Source: Wenxinia marina DSM 24838 (GTDB lineage: Bacteria; Pseudomonadota; Alphaproteobacteria; Rhodobacterales; Rhodobacteraceae). Taken from it: DNA of 64,000 nucleotides. Position numbers and translations under genes: made by a program. The stretch's first letter is position 1. Each line of letters begins with the position of its first letter. The notes under the pieces were generated by a model, which worked only from the letters and a program-made list of their open reading frames with translations, searched no databases and was not told the origin of the DNA. Below, one piece after another: positions 37,692-46,069 of the stretch. The stretch is taken from assembly GCF_000379485.1 (NCBI RefSeq), contig NZ_KB902316.1, positions 70,722 to 134,721 of the forward strand. Reading direction: 5' to 3'.

Positions 37692-37723
37692 GAAACGAAA
37701 CGGGGCCGCCCGAAGGCGGCCCC
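37692..37723 (-). terminator. Rho-independent terminator after the fasciclin gene
   Basis: On the minus strand GGGGCCGCC (37715-37723), a four-base TTCG loop, and GGCGGCCCC (37702-37710) form a perfect 9-bp stem, followed by GTTTCGTTTC. It lies 26 bases past the stop of the fasciclin gene. The remaining 180 bases up to the CAP gene hold no visible gene. Confidence 0.85.
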
Positions 37724-37748
37724 GTCCGTTGTCCGGTCAGGCCGTCGG

Positions 37749-38306
37749 TCAGCCTGCCTGGCCGGCAGGGAGGAGCACGGTGTCGATCACGTGGACCACG
37801 CCGTTGGACTGGTCGACGTCCGCCGTGGTCACGGTGGCGACGCGGCCGTTCTCGTCCTCGAGCTTCAGCATGTCGCCGTCCATGTACGCGGTCAGCGTGC
37901 AGCCGCCGACCGTCGGGACCGGGTGCCGGCCGCCGTCATCGGCGATCATGCCGGCAATGTCGGTCGAGAAGGCTTCGGTCGCGACGACGTGGCAGCCGAG
38001 GATCTGCTGCAACTGCTCGACGTTTTCGGGCATCATCAGCATCTCGAGCGAGGCCGCATCGACGCCGGCGAAGGCGTCGTTGGTGGGCGCGAACACGGTG
38101 AACGGACCTTCGCCCATCAGCGTCTCGGCCATGCCGGCGGACGTCACGGCGGCGACCAGCGTCGTCAGGTTCGGCGCGTTCGACGCATTCTCGGCGATCG
38201 TCATGTCGGCCATCATGGCGGCGCCGCCGACGGTCGGGTTGTCCTGCGCGATCAGCGCGGTGGAGGTCAGCGCGAACGCCGCGGCGGTGAGCGTGGTCTT
38301 GAGCAT
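37749..38306 (-). CDS. Secreted fasciclin (FAS1) domain protein
   Basis: A 185-residue exported protein: a signal peptide (1-20, ending ALIAQ), then a single FAS1 domain (about 45-182). The H1 box is FTVFAPTNDAFAGV and the H2-like region VVHVIDTVLLP, with the intervening LGCHVVATEAF. FAS1 domains mediate adhesion or matrix contacts. Two Cys residues, unusual for the fold, may bond. It stands alone and is closed by a strong terminator. Confidence 0.92.
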   Translation of the reverse strand: MLKTTLTAAAFALTSTALIAQDNPTVGGAAMMADMTIAENASNAPNLTTLVAAVTSAGMAETLMGEGPFTVFAPTNDAFAGVDAASLEMLMMPENVEQLQQILGCHVVATEAFSTDIAGMIADDGGRHPVPTVGGCTLTAYMDGDMLKLEDENGRVATVTTADVDQSNGVVHVIDTVLLPAGQAG

Positions 38307-38435
38307 GGGATACCTCTTGCTGTTGTCCGTGGCCGGAAGGGCCGGCCTGTCCTCGTGGAGTGTGAGGAGCTACGGAGGCTCCCGAACCAGAGTTGAGGAG
38401 GGACGATCACGCTTGCGTGACACGTCTTGCGAGGC

Positions 38436-40010
38436 TCAGAAGTCCGTCGGCGCCCCGCCCTCCGCCTTGCGGCGGGCGACGAAGTCCGCCAGCGCCTCGC
38501 GGTGGCCCGGGTCCATCGGCGGCGGCTCGAAGCTGTCGACGATGCGGCGATAGATGCCGTGCGCCCGCTCCGCGCTCCACATCCCGCCGGCGGTCTGCCA
38601 CGCCTCGAAGTTGCGCCAGTCGCTGGCGATCGGCTGGTAGAAGGCGGTCTCGTAGCGGTCCTGCGTGTGCTGGATCCCGAAATAGTGCCCGCTCGACCCG
38701 ACCTCGCGGATCGCATCCAGCGCGATGTCCCCGGGCCCCGTCGCGGTCAGGGCGGGGTCGAAGTAGCGCTGGATCATCTGCAGCACCTCGCAGTCCATCA
38801 CGAACTTCTCGGGCGAGGCGATGAGCCCGCCCTCAAGCCAGCCGGCCGCGTGGTAGACGAAGCTCGTCCCGGCCTGCACCGCGGACCAGAGCGCGTTCGA
38901 CGTCTCCCACATCGCCTGCCCGTCGGGGACGTTCGCGGCGCACGAGCCCGAGGCGCGCAGCGGCAGGCCGTAGAAGCGCGCCATCTGCCCCGTCATCTGC
39001 GTCGCGCGCATGTATTCCGGCGTGCCGAAGGCCGGGGCGCCGGACTTCATGTCCACGTTCGAGGTGAAGGTGCCGATCACGCAGGGACAGCCCGGCACGA
39101 CCCACTGGAACAGCGCGATCGCCGACAGCGCCTCTGCGATCGACAGCGTCACGGCGCCCGCCATCGTCACCGGCGCCATCGCGCCCGCCAGCGTGAAGGG
39201 CGTGACGATCACCGCCTGCCCCCGGCGGATCAGCCGCAGGCAGCCGTCGATCATCGGGTAGTCGTGCTTCAGGGGAGAGGTGGAGTTGATGTTGGTGTAC
39301 ATCCGCGGCGTGGCGGCGAAGTCGTCGTGGGACAGGCCGGCCGCCAGCCGCACCATCTCCATCACGTCCTCCACCCGCTCGGGGCCGAGGGAGTAGGCGT
39401 GCGCGACCTTGTCGGTCAGCGTCAGCTTGTCGAAGAGGACGTCGAGGTGCCGCGTCGCGGGCGGCAGGTCCACCGGCTCCACCGGGTAGCCGCCGGCGAA
39501 GTGGATGCAGTTGAAGGCCTGCGTCAGCCTGAAGAGGTCGGCGCATTTTTCCCGCGTGCCCGGCACCTTGCGCCCGATCTCCAGATCCCACCAGCTGGGC
39601 GGGGACGAGACGTTGCCGAAGAGGAGGTGCCCGTCGCCGACGGTCAGCCTCCGCTCGGGGTTGCGCGGCGTCAGCGTGAAGGTGCGGGGCGCGCGGGCGA
39701 CCATCTCCGTCACCCACTCGCGACCCATCCGGACGTTCGTGCCCTCGACGGTGCAGCCGGCCTGCCGGAAGAGGGCCAGCGCCTCGTGGTTCAGGAACTC
39801 GATCCCGATCTCCTCCAGCACCCGCATCGCGCCGTCGTGGATGGCGGCGACGCCCTCGTCGGTCAGCGGCTCGGTCGGGCGATCGGTGTTGAGCGGCGGC
39901 GCCCACGGCATCTGGTCGATCGCCGCGCCGGTGCGGCGGGCGGCGTTCCCGGCATGGCCGCCCGAGCGGCGGCGCCTCGCGGTGTCCGGCATGTCCCTGG
40001 TCCCCGTCAT
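38436..40010 (-). CDS. Trimethylamine methyltransferase family protein (MttB-like, no pyrrolysine)
   Basis: A 524-residue protein of the MttB superfamily, which moves a methyl group from a quaternary amine such as glycine betaine to a corrinoid protein. The TIM-barrel part runs from about residue 40, with PLTDEGVAAIHDGAMRVLEE, TPRMYTNINSTSPLKHDYPM, then FTLAGAMAPVTMAGAVTLS and GSCAANVPDGQAMWETSNAL. There is no in-frame TAG, so it is the non-pyrrolysine type common in Rhodobacterales; the substrate is not known. I took the ATG at 40010; 40019 and 39992 are also in frame. No corrinoid protein gene is adjacent. Confidence 0.85.
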   Translation of the reverse strand: MTGTRDMPDTARRRRSGGHAGNAARRTGAAIDQMPWAPPLNTDRPTEPLTDEGVAAIHDGAMRVLEEIGIEFLNHEALALFRQAGCTVEGTNVRMGREWVTEMVARAPRTFTLTPRNPERRLTVGDGHLLFGNVSSPPSWWDLEIGRKVPGTREKCADLFRLTQAFNCIHFAGGYPVEPVDLPPATRHLDVLFDKLTLTDKVAHAYSLGPERVEDVMEMVRLAAGLSHDDFAATPRMYTNINSTSPLKHDYPMIDGCLRLIRRGQAVIVTPFTLAGAMAPVTMAGAVTLSIAEALSAIALFQWVVPGCPCVIGTFTSNVDMKSGAPAFGTPEYMRATQMTGQMARFYGLPLRASGSCAANVPDGQAMWETSNALWSAVQAGTSFVYHAAGWLEGGLIASPEKFVMDCEVLQMIQRYFDPALTATGPGDIALDAIREVGSSGHYFGIQHTQDRYETAFYQPIASDWRNFEAWQTAGGMWSAERAHGIYRRIVDSFEPPPMDPGHREALADFVARRKAEGGAPTDF

Positions 40011-40087
40011 CCCGCCCATCTTCGCGCGCAGAGGCGAACGGGGGCGGGCAGGCAGCGACGGAATGCGTCGGTTTCGGGCGATGGACC

Positions 40088-40798
40088 TCAGCCGAGACCC
40101 AGCCAGTGGGGCAGGTCGGCGATCGAGGCCAGAACCGCGTCGGAGGCGGGGCCGAGCGTGTCCGCCTCCGCCGGGCCGGTGAGGACGGCGATCGCGACGC
40201 AGCCGGCGGCGCGGGCACATTCCATGTCATGCAGGCTGTCGCCGACCATGGCGACGGCCTCCGGCGGCAGGCCGGCCTCCGCGCAGAAGGCGCGCGCCGG
40301 CCCCGGCCCCGGCTTGGCGCCGTGACCGGAATCGTAGCCGCTGACGAAGCCGAAGGCGCCCCGCACCCCCGCGGTGGAAAGGTGTCCCTCCGCCGCCGCG
40401 GCCGAGTCGTTCGTGGCGAGGCCGAGGGCGAGGCCGGCGCCCGCGAGGCGCGCGAAGAGCGGGCCAAGATCGCACGCCGGCACCTGCGGCGTGCCGAGCG
40501 CGATCCGGTCGAGCCGCGTCGCGAGCTGCCCGGGGTCCGGCGCGTCCGGCAGGACCGGAGCCAGGTGGCGCGCGATGGTCGGCGTCGTCTCGGCGATCAC
40601 GATGCTGCCCTTGCGAAACCGCCCCTCCGCCCGGTCGAAGCCAAGGATGTCGGCGATCCGCGCCTCCAGCGCCGGATCGCCCGCCGACAGCGCCGCGATC
40701 GCCTCCACCGCCCAGGCGCCCCAGGTGCGCTGGAAGTCGAACAGCGTGCCGTCCTTGTCGAACAGCAGCCCCCGGATCCCCGCCCCCGGCGCGGTCAC
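40088..40798 (-). CDS. HAD family hydrolase (phosphoglycolate phosphatase-like)
   Basis: A 236-residue phosphatase of the HAD class. Motif I is LLFDKDGTLFDF with the nucleophile Asp, motif II GLATNDSAAAA, motif III near AKPGPGPARAF and motif IV MVGDSLHDMECARAAG. The alpha-helical cap between motifs I and II fits Gph/PGP-like enzymes; the substrate is not certain. Its GTG start at 40798 overlaps the DUF3572 stop as GTGA. Confidence 0.88.
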   Translation of the reverse strand: MTAPGAGIRGLLFDKDGTLFDFQRTWGAWAVEAIAALSAGDPALEARIADILGFDRAEGRFRKGSIVIAETTPTIARHLAPVLPDAPDPGQLATRLDRIALGTPQVPACDLGPLFARLAGAGLALGLATNDSAAAAEGHLSTAGVRGAFGFVSGYDSGHGAKPGPGPARAFCAEAGLPPEAVAMVGDSLHDMECARAAGCVAIAVLTGPAEADTLGPASDAVLASIADLPHWLGLG

Positions 40799-41073
40799 GT
40801 CCAGTGCGTCCGTGCCGCGCCCGACAGGATGGCGTGCGCCTGCATCGGCGCCTCGGGCTTCAGCCCAGTCGCGCCGGCGCAGGACAGCACCCAGCGGTCG
40901 TCCATCGTGACAAACTCCAGAACCGAGACCAGCAGGTCCGGATCGGTCGCCCGCGCGGCCAGCGTCTCGCGGTCGAGGCCCGACGCGCCGAGGAAGACCG
41001 GCATGATCTCCTCCTCGCCCGCCAGCCAACCGAGCACCGTCAGGGCGACCGTTTCGGCCTCGTCCCGCGTCAT
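40795..41073 (-). CDS. DUF3572 protein
   Basis: A 92-residue helical protein that fits DUF3572: MTRDEAETVALTVLGWLAG, then FLGASGLDRETLAARATDPD and LLVSVLEFVTMDDRWVL. The function is unknown. The ATG at 41073 is the family start; a longer frame from 41172 is unlikely. It is divergent from the PleD-like gene and coupled to the HAD gene. DUF3572 next to pleD recurs in alphaproteobacteria. Confidence 0.85.
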   Translation of the reverse strand: MTRDEAETVALTVLGWLAGEEEIMPVFLGASGLDRETLAARATDPDLLVSVLEFVTMDDRWVLSCAGATGLKPEAPMQAHAILSGAARTHWT

Positions 41074-41195
41074 GACCGCCGATCTCCCTTCACCCTGTCC
41101 GCGCCTCCGACAGAGGCAACCAGTTCTTAACCTTTGCGGACGACTAATCTCTTCAATTCGAGCGGACCACACGAAAGTTACAGGGCAGGCCGACC

Positions 41196-42704
41196 ATGTC
41201 TCGCAGGATCCTCGTCGTCGACAGCGTCTGCACGAACCGCATTCTGGGGGCGGCGGACCTTTCGGCCGCGCGGTTCGACGTCCGCACCTGCGACAGTGCG
41301 GACGCGGCGCGGCGCGCCCTGCGCGACGGCTTGCCGGACCTCGTCGCCGTGGGCGTCGGAGAGGGTGCCGCGTGCCACGACCTCCTGGCCGAGCTTCGGG
41401 CCGCGCCGCGGACCCGCGCCCTGCCGATCGTCGCCGTCGGCGGCGACGGCGGTACCGCCGCCCGCCTCGCCGCGCTGCAGGCCGGCGCGGACGAGGCGTT
41501 TCCCGCCGGCGTCGATCCCGCCCTTCTGGTCGCGCGCCTGCGCAGCCTCCTGCGGCGCCGGGACGAACTGGAGGATCTGCGCCCGCACGACGCCGCCGCC
41601 CGCGCCCTCGGCTTCGGCGACGAGGCCGAACCGTTCGCCGCCCCCGGCCGCGTCGCGGTTCTGGCTGGCCCGTCCGGCGCGCCGCCGGCCGCCCTCGCCG
41701 AGGTGATCGGCAGGCTCGGCCGGCGGGCGCAGCTTCTGCGCGATCCGGCGGAGCTGACGCGGCAGAAGGCCGACGTCGTGCTCCTCGACGCCGCCGGCGG
41801 TGCGGCCGGGCCGGACGCCGCGGGCCGCCTCGCCGCCTCGGGCGGGTGCCTGTCCCCCGGCGCCCTGTTCCGCGCCATCGCCGAGGTGCGCGCCCAGGGC
41901 GGCCGGCGCCAGGCCGAGATCCTCGCCATCGTGCCGCCGGGCGCCACCGACCTCGCCGTCATGGCGCTCGACCTCGGCGCCGGGGATCTGGTGACCGCCG
42001 ACGTCGGCACGGCCGAGCTGTCCTGGCGGATCGACGGCCTGCTGCGCCGCAAGCGGGTGCACGACCGGCTGCGCGACAAGGTCCGCGACGGGCTGCAGGC
42101 GGCGGTGACCGACCCGCTGACCGGAATCGCGAACCGCCGCTTCGCGATGGCCACGCTGGGCGGGATGGCCCGGGCCGCGGGCCCCGGAGCGCCGCTCGCG
42201 GTCATGGTCCTCGACATCGACCACTTCAAGGCGGTGAACGACCGGCACGGCCACGTCGCCGGGGACTGCGTGCTGATCGAGGTGGCGGGGCGGATGGCGG
42301 CGGCGCTGCGCCCGGGCGACCTGTTCGCGCGGATCGGCGGCGAGGAGTTCCTCGTCGCCGCGCCGGGCCTGGGCGCCGCGGCCGCACGCGACCTCGCCGA
42401 CCGGCTGCGCGCCGCTGTCGCCGACCGCGAGGTCGAGGTCTCGAACGAGATGTGCGCGAACCCCGCTGCCTCGGTGTCGGTCACGATCTCGGCCGGCCTC
42501 GCCATCGGCCAAGGCGACGAGGGCGACCGGCTGTTCGGCCGCGCCGACGCCGCGCTGTATGCGGCCAAGCGGGACGGCCGCGACCGGATCTGCCTCTGGT
42601 CCGACCCGACGGCGACGGCGCCGCGCCATCCGGTGCGCGTCGCGGTGGCGGCTCAGCCGCCCGGCGGCCCGCGGCGGGACTGGCTTTCCAGCCGATCGGC
42701 GTAG
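41196..42704 (+). CDS. PleD-like diguanylate cyclase with degenerate receivers
   Basis: A 502-residue response-regulator-like cyclase that makes c-di-GMP. Two receiver-like domains (about 1-125 and 150-285) precede a GGDEF domain (about 305-465). GGEEF at 381-385 is intact and an RxxD inhibition site (RPGD, 372-375) lies five residues before it. The first receiver has Asp9 but Ser10 in place of the second acidic residue, and Gly53 where PleD has its phospho-acceptor Asp; the late Lys is gone too. So it is not controlled by PleD-type phosphorylation. Its last 52 bases overlap the convergent gene at 42653. Confidence 0.9.
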   Translation: MSRRILVVDSVCTNRILGAADLSAARFDVRTCDSADAARRALRDGLPDLVAVGVGEGAACHDLLAELRAAPRTRALPIVAVGGDGGTAARLAALQAGADEAFPAGVDPALLVARLRSLLRRRDELEDLRPHDAAARALGFGDEAEPFAAPGRVAVLAGPSGAPPAALAEVIGRLGRRAQLLRDPAELTRQKADVVLLDAAGGAAGPDAAGRLAASGGCLSPGALFRAIAEVRAQGGRRQAEILAIVPPGATDLAVMALDLGAGDLVTADVGTAELSWRIDGLLRRKRVHDRLRDKVRDGLQAAVTDPLTGIANRRFAMATLGGMARAAGPGAPLAVMVLDIDHFKAVNDRHGHVAGDCVLIEVAGRMAAALRPGDLFARIGGEEFLVAAPGLGAAAARDLADRLRAAVADREVEVSNEMCANPAASVSVTISAGLAIGQGDEGDRLFGRADAALYAAKRDGRDRICLWSDPTATAPRHPVRVAVAAQPPGGPRRDWLSSRSA

Positions 42705-43153
42705 GCCGCGCGGTCCTCGGGCGACATCCCGGCGACCCGGTCGAGCCAGGCCGTCCGCGCCACCTCCTGCAGGGCCGTCAGCCGCGCCACCTGCGCGTCG
42801 ATACGCGCCGCGACGGCGGCCCGGTCGAAGGGCTCCGCCCGGATCGCCTCGGCGAGCTCGGCCACCGCCGCGCGGCGCCCCGCTCCGGCGAGGTCGCGCA
42901 CCCGCTCGTTGCCCCGCAGCTGGTCGCGCAGACGCCCCCGCTCCTCCGGCGGCATCGCCGCGGTCAGCGGCCCGAGGGCCAGCTCGAACCCGCGCGGCCC
43001 GCCTCCCGGACCGCGGCCGGAGGCGAGCAGGCCGACGAAGAGGCCGACGAGAAGCAGGTTGACCATCAGCGACAGGGCGAGGGCGACGCGCAGGGCGCGG
43101 CGCGGCGGGCGCTGCGGCGGCACGCCGGGCGGCGGCGGGGCGGCATCGGCCAT
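42653..43153 (-). CDS. Periplasmic heavy-metal sensor-like protein (CpxP/ZraP type)
   Basis: A 166-residue protein with a Pro-rich cytoplasmic start, one membrane segment (about 20-44) and a periplasmic helical domain (about 60-160) holding several Arg/Glu-rich helices, as in RcnB/CpxP/ZraP-like proteins. It starts where the TM protein of the sigma cluster stops (TGATG) and is transcribed with it. The metal, if any, is unknown: there are no Cys or His clusters. Confidence 0.8.
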   Translation of the reverse strand: MADAAPPPPGVPPQRPPRRALRVALALSLMVNLLLVGLFVGLLASGRGPGGGPRGFELALGPLTAAMPPEERGRLRDQLRGNERVRDLAGAGRRAAVAELAEAIRAEPFDRAAVAARIDAQVARLTALQEVARTAWLDRVAGMSPEDRAAYADRLESQSRRGPPGG

Positions 43154-43500
43154 CAGCTGTCCTCCAGAAGTGTCACGCCGTCCGGCAGGATGTCGACGCT
43201 GAGACTGCCGGTGAGGTAGCCATCGAGAGCGGACGGGGGCGCGGCGCCGATCCAGACGCCCGCCACGGTCGACGCGACGAGACCGCCCAGCGCCGGCCAG
43301 CCGCCGATCGCCGCGAACCAGCCGCGCAGCCCCGCGCGGGCCGGACCCACCGTCACGGCGGCCCGCGGCCGCGCCGCCTCGGCTTCGGCCAGCAGCCGCG
43401 TCATGAAATCGTCCGGCGGCGCCGGCCGCGCCGCCGCCACCTCGTCCAGCAGCCGCTCCAGCGCGGCCTCGTCCGCCGTCACCCGGTCCCGCTCACTCAT
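43153..43500 (-). CDS. Small membrane protein, probable anti-sigma factor
   Basis: A 115-residue protein whose first 65 residues are cytoplasmic and acidic/helical (EAALERLLDEVAAARPAPPD, then DFMTRLLAEAEAARP), followed by one membrane segment (about 70-90) and a short outer tail. Position between an ECF sigma gene and a periplasmic sensor-like gene suggests it is the sigma antagonist; that is inference. It overlaps the sigma gene by eight bases and the next gene by one. Confidence 0.72.
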   Translation of the reverse strand: MSERDRVTADEAALERLLDEVAAARPAPPDDFMTRLLAEAEAARPRAAVTVGPARAGLRGWFAAIGGWPALGGLVASTVAGVWIGAAPPSALDGYLTGSLSVDILPDGVTLLEDS

Positions 43501-44098
43501 CGGTCCATCCCAGTTCCTCGCGCCGGCCGGCCAGGATGGCCGCGAGCGCCCTCTTGCCCCGGGCGGTCAGACTTTCGACCGCCTCGACCCCGATGTCCAT
43601 GATCGCGGCGATCTCGGGGTTGGACAGCCCCTCCAGGTGCCGCAGCGTGACCGCCTGCGCCTGCCGCTCCGGCAGCTCGGCCAGCGCCGCCGCCAGCGCC
43701 CGGTGCCGCGCGCTCTCCAGCATCCCGGCCGCCGCCGTCGGCGCGTCGTCCGGCGGCTCCGGCACCGCGTCCAGCGGCACCCCCCGCCCGCGCCGGCGCA
43801 GCCGGTCGGTGCAGAGGTTCGCCACCACCCGGTACAGCCAGGTCGAGACCTTCGCCTCGCCCTGCCGCCAGTCCGGCGCGATGCGCCACAGCCGCATCAT
43901 CGCCTCCTGCACCACGTCCTCGGCCTCGGCCCGGTCGGCGAGCATCCGGGCCGCCTGGGCGTAGGCCCGGGGGCCGAGCGCCGCCGTCAGGACGCGCGCC
44001 GCGTCCGGGTCGCCGTTCGCGTAGGCGACCAGCCACGCGCCCTCGGGATCGAAGGGCGCGGCCGTCGCCTCCGCTGTCGCCGTGGGTGACGTGCTCAT
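43493..44098 (-). CDS. ECF RNA polymerase sigma factor
   Basis: A 201-residue ECF sigma factor with region 2 (ARMLADRAEAEDVVQEAMMR, then VSTWLYRVVANLCTDRLRRR) and region 4 (LPERQAQAVTLRHLEGLSNP and the helix-turn-helix NPEIAAIMDIGVEAVESLTARG). It heads an operon of sigma, probable anti-sigma and periplasmic sensor-like genes. The EF-hand gene lies 71 bases upstream in the same direction and may be part of the regulon. Confidence 0.9.
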   Translation of the reverse strand: MSTSPTATAEATAAPFDPEGAWLVAYANGDPDAARVLTAALGPRAYAQAARMLADRAEAEDVVQEAMMRLWRIAPDWRQGEAKVSTWLYRVVANLCTDRLRRRGRGVPLDAVPEPPDDAPTAAAGMLESARHRALAAALAELPERQAQAVTLRHLEGLSNPEIAAIMDIGVEAVESLTARGKRALAAILAGRREELGWTDE

Positions 44099-44169
44099 CG
44101 GTCCCCGTGCTAGTCGCGCCGGCCCCTCCCGTCCACGGGGAGGGGCGGATGCCCCTCCCCAGGACCGGG

Positions 44170-44739
44170 TCAGCCCCGCGGGCCGAACCAGCCGCGCCAG
44201 CCATCGCGTTCGCCGTGCCGGCCGCGCTCGCCGTGCTCGCCCCGGCGGGGGCCGAAGCCGCCGGCCATGCGGTCGCGCATCGCCTGCGCCTCCTCGGCGC
44301 TGAGCGCGCCGTCGCCGTCGCTGTCGAGACGGGCGAGCATCCGCTCGCTGGCCGTCGTCGCCGGCGCCATCTCGTCCGGCTGCAGCAGGCCGTCGCCGTT
44401 GGCGTCCATGCGCGCGACCATCGCCTCCATCATCGCCGCCCGCCGCTCGGCCGCGCGGGCCTCGGCGGCCGCGACCATCTCGTCCACCGACAGCGCGCCG
44501 TCGCCGTCCGCGTCGGCGGCGGCGAAGCGGGCCGCGGCGGCGGCGTCCAGCTCGTCCTGCGTGACAAGACCGTCGCCGTCGGCATCGAGCGTGGCGAAGT
44601 CGAGACCCATCGGCCCAATGTCGCCGGCCAGCGGGGCGGCCGGACCCGGCGCGTCCGGGGCGTTCGCCTCCTGCGCGGTGGCGGCCGTCACGGCCAGGCA
44701 GGCGGCGGCGACGGTGGTGAGAAATGCGATCCGTGTCAT
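44170..44739 (-). CDS. Secreted EF-hand calcium-binding protein
   Basis: A 189-residue exported protein: a signal peptide (1-23, ending AATAQ), then four EF-hand loops, DADGDGLVTQDE, DADGDGALSVDE, DANGDGLLQPDE and DSDGDGALSAEE, each with the full set of acidic ligands. The C-terminus is rich in Gly, Arg and His (RRGEHGERGRHGERDGW). It may sense or buffer calcium in the periplasm. The ATG at 44739 is chosen; upstream frame lacks a signal. Confidence 0.9.
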   Translation of the reverse strand: MTRIAFLTTVAAACLAVTAATAQEANAPDAPGPAAPLAGDIGPMGLDFATLDADGDGLVTQDELDAAAAARFAAADADGDGALSVDEMVAAAEARAAERRAAMMEAMVARMDANGDGLLQPDEMAPATTASERMLARLDSDGDGALSAEEAQAMRDRMAGGFGPRRGEHGERGRHGERDGWRGWFGPRG

Positions 44740-44926
44740 GTCAGGTCCTTCCTTGGGTCCCGCACCGACCCTTCCGGCCGATGTCGGACCTGATACGGTC
44801 GGTCCCACGGCTTCCGTCGCAGCGTCGGGGCAAAATCCTGCGCCCGCCTGCGGCTCCGCGCGACACGGCGCCGCAACCGCACGGCCGCCCCTTCCCAAAC
44901 GTCGCGCCGAAGGCCATGTTCGCCGG

Positions 44927-45349
44927 ATGGATCAGACCCCCATGACGCACCAGATCGACGCCGCCCACCGGGTGGACGACGAGGCTCCGCGCGACACCCG
45001 CACGGCGGTCCTGCGCGGCTTCCGCCGTCGTTGTCCGAGCTGCGGGCAGGGTCCGCTGATGGACGGCTACCTCAAGGTCGCCGACCGCTGCCCCGTCTGC
45101 CGCGAGGAGCTGGGCCACCACCGCGCAGACGACGGCCCCGCCTACCTGACGATCCTCGTGGTCGGCCACCTGCTGGTGCCGTTCATCCACGTCGTCTTCA
45201 CCCGCCTGCGGCCCGACCCGATGGTGATGGGCACGCTCTTCGCCGTCGCGGCGGTGGCGCTGTCGCTGTATCTGCTGCCTCGGCTCAAGGGCGTGGTCGT
45301 GGGCATCCAGTGGGCCAAGCGGATGCACGGCTTCAGCCGTCCGGCCTGA
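44927..45349 (+). CDS. DUF983 family membrane protein
   Basis: A protein of about 140 residues with a zinc-ribbon-like start (RRRCPSCGQGPLMDGYLKV, DRCPVC) and two membrane segments (about 73-93 and 99-121). DUF983 proteins often lie near cytochrome oxidase assembly genes; the function is unknown. The start is unclear: ATG at 44927 or at 44942, neither with a strong ribosome site. The Nudix gene begins two bases after its stop. Confidence 0.85.
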   Translation: MDQTPMTHQIDAAHRVDDEAPRDTRTAVLRGFRRRCPSCGQGPLMDGYLKVADRCPVCREELGHHRADDGPAYLTILVVGHLLVPFIHVVFTRLRPDPMVMGTLFAVAAVALSLYLLPRLKGVVVGIQWAKRMHGFSRPA

Positions 45350-45351
45350 CC

Positions 45352-46056
45352 GTGGCCGACGGCGACCGGAAGGACGCGATTCGCGATGCCGCCACGATCA
45401 TCGTGATCCGCGACCGGATGACGGCGCCCGCGGTCCTGATGGGTCAGCGAGGCGCCGCGGCGGCCTTCATGCCGAACAAGTTCGTCTTTCCGGGCGGCGC
45501 CGTCGACGCGCGTGCGGATACCGGGATCGAGCCGGCCCGTCCCCTCACGGACCTCTGCCGCGCGCGACTTGCGGAGGGGGTCGACCTCTCGCCCGACGCC
45601 CTCGCCGCCGCGGCGGTGCGCGAGTTGTGGGAGGAAACGGGACAGGTCCTCGGCCGCCGCGCGGCCTGGCCGGACCCGCCGAAGGGCTGGCGCGGCTTCG
45701 CCGCCACCGGCCACCGGCCCGATTTCGGCGCGCTGACCTTCGTGTTCCGCGCCATCACGCCGCCCGGCCGCCCCCGCCGCTTCGACGCCCGCTTCTTCGT
45801 GGCCGAGGCGGAGGCGCTGGCCACCGACCCGGACGACTTCACGCGCGCCGAGGACGAGCTGGCGCACCTGCAGTGGGTGCCGCTGGCCAAGGCGCGGTCC
45901 TTCGACCTGCCCTTCATCACCGAAGTCGCCCTCGCCGAGATCGCCGCCCGCCTGACCGAGCCCGGCCCGCCACCCTCGGTTCCGTTCTACTTCGACGATG
46001 CCGAGCGGCACCTGGTGACCCGTCTCAACGGGCGGCGGCCGCTCGACACTATCTGA
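45352..46056 (+). CDS. Nudix hydrolase (CoA/ADP-ribose-type, larger form)
   Basis: A 234-residue Nudix protein. KFVFPGGAVDARAD opens the box and AVRELWEETGQVLG closes it, with the usual long insert between (about 55-90) seen in NUDT19-like and CoA-type hydrolases. The GTG at 45352 is the likely start, just after the DUF983 stop, so the two are coupled. The substrate cannot be named. Confidence 0.82.
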   Translation: MADGDRKDAIRDAATIIVIRDRMTAPAVLMGQRGAAAAFMPNKFVFPGGAVDARADTGIEPARPLTDLCRARLAEGVDLSPDALAAAAVRELWEETGQVLGRRAAWPDPPKGWRGFAATGHRPDFGALTFVFRAITPPGRPRRFDARFFVAEAEALATDPDDFTRAEDELAHLQWVPLAKARSFDLPFITEVALAEIAARLTEPGPPPSVPFYFDDAERHLVTRLNGRRPLDTI

Positions 46057-46069
46057 TCTTCCGATCGCT

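Noticed and set aside
38436-40010. Pyrrolysine (in-frame TAG) in the MttB-like gene
   Set aside because: The frame reads through without any TAG, so this is the non-pyrrolysine type.
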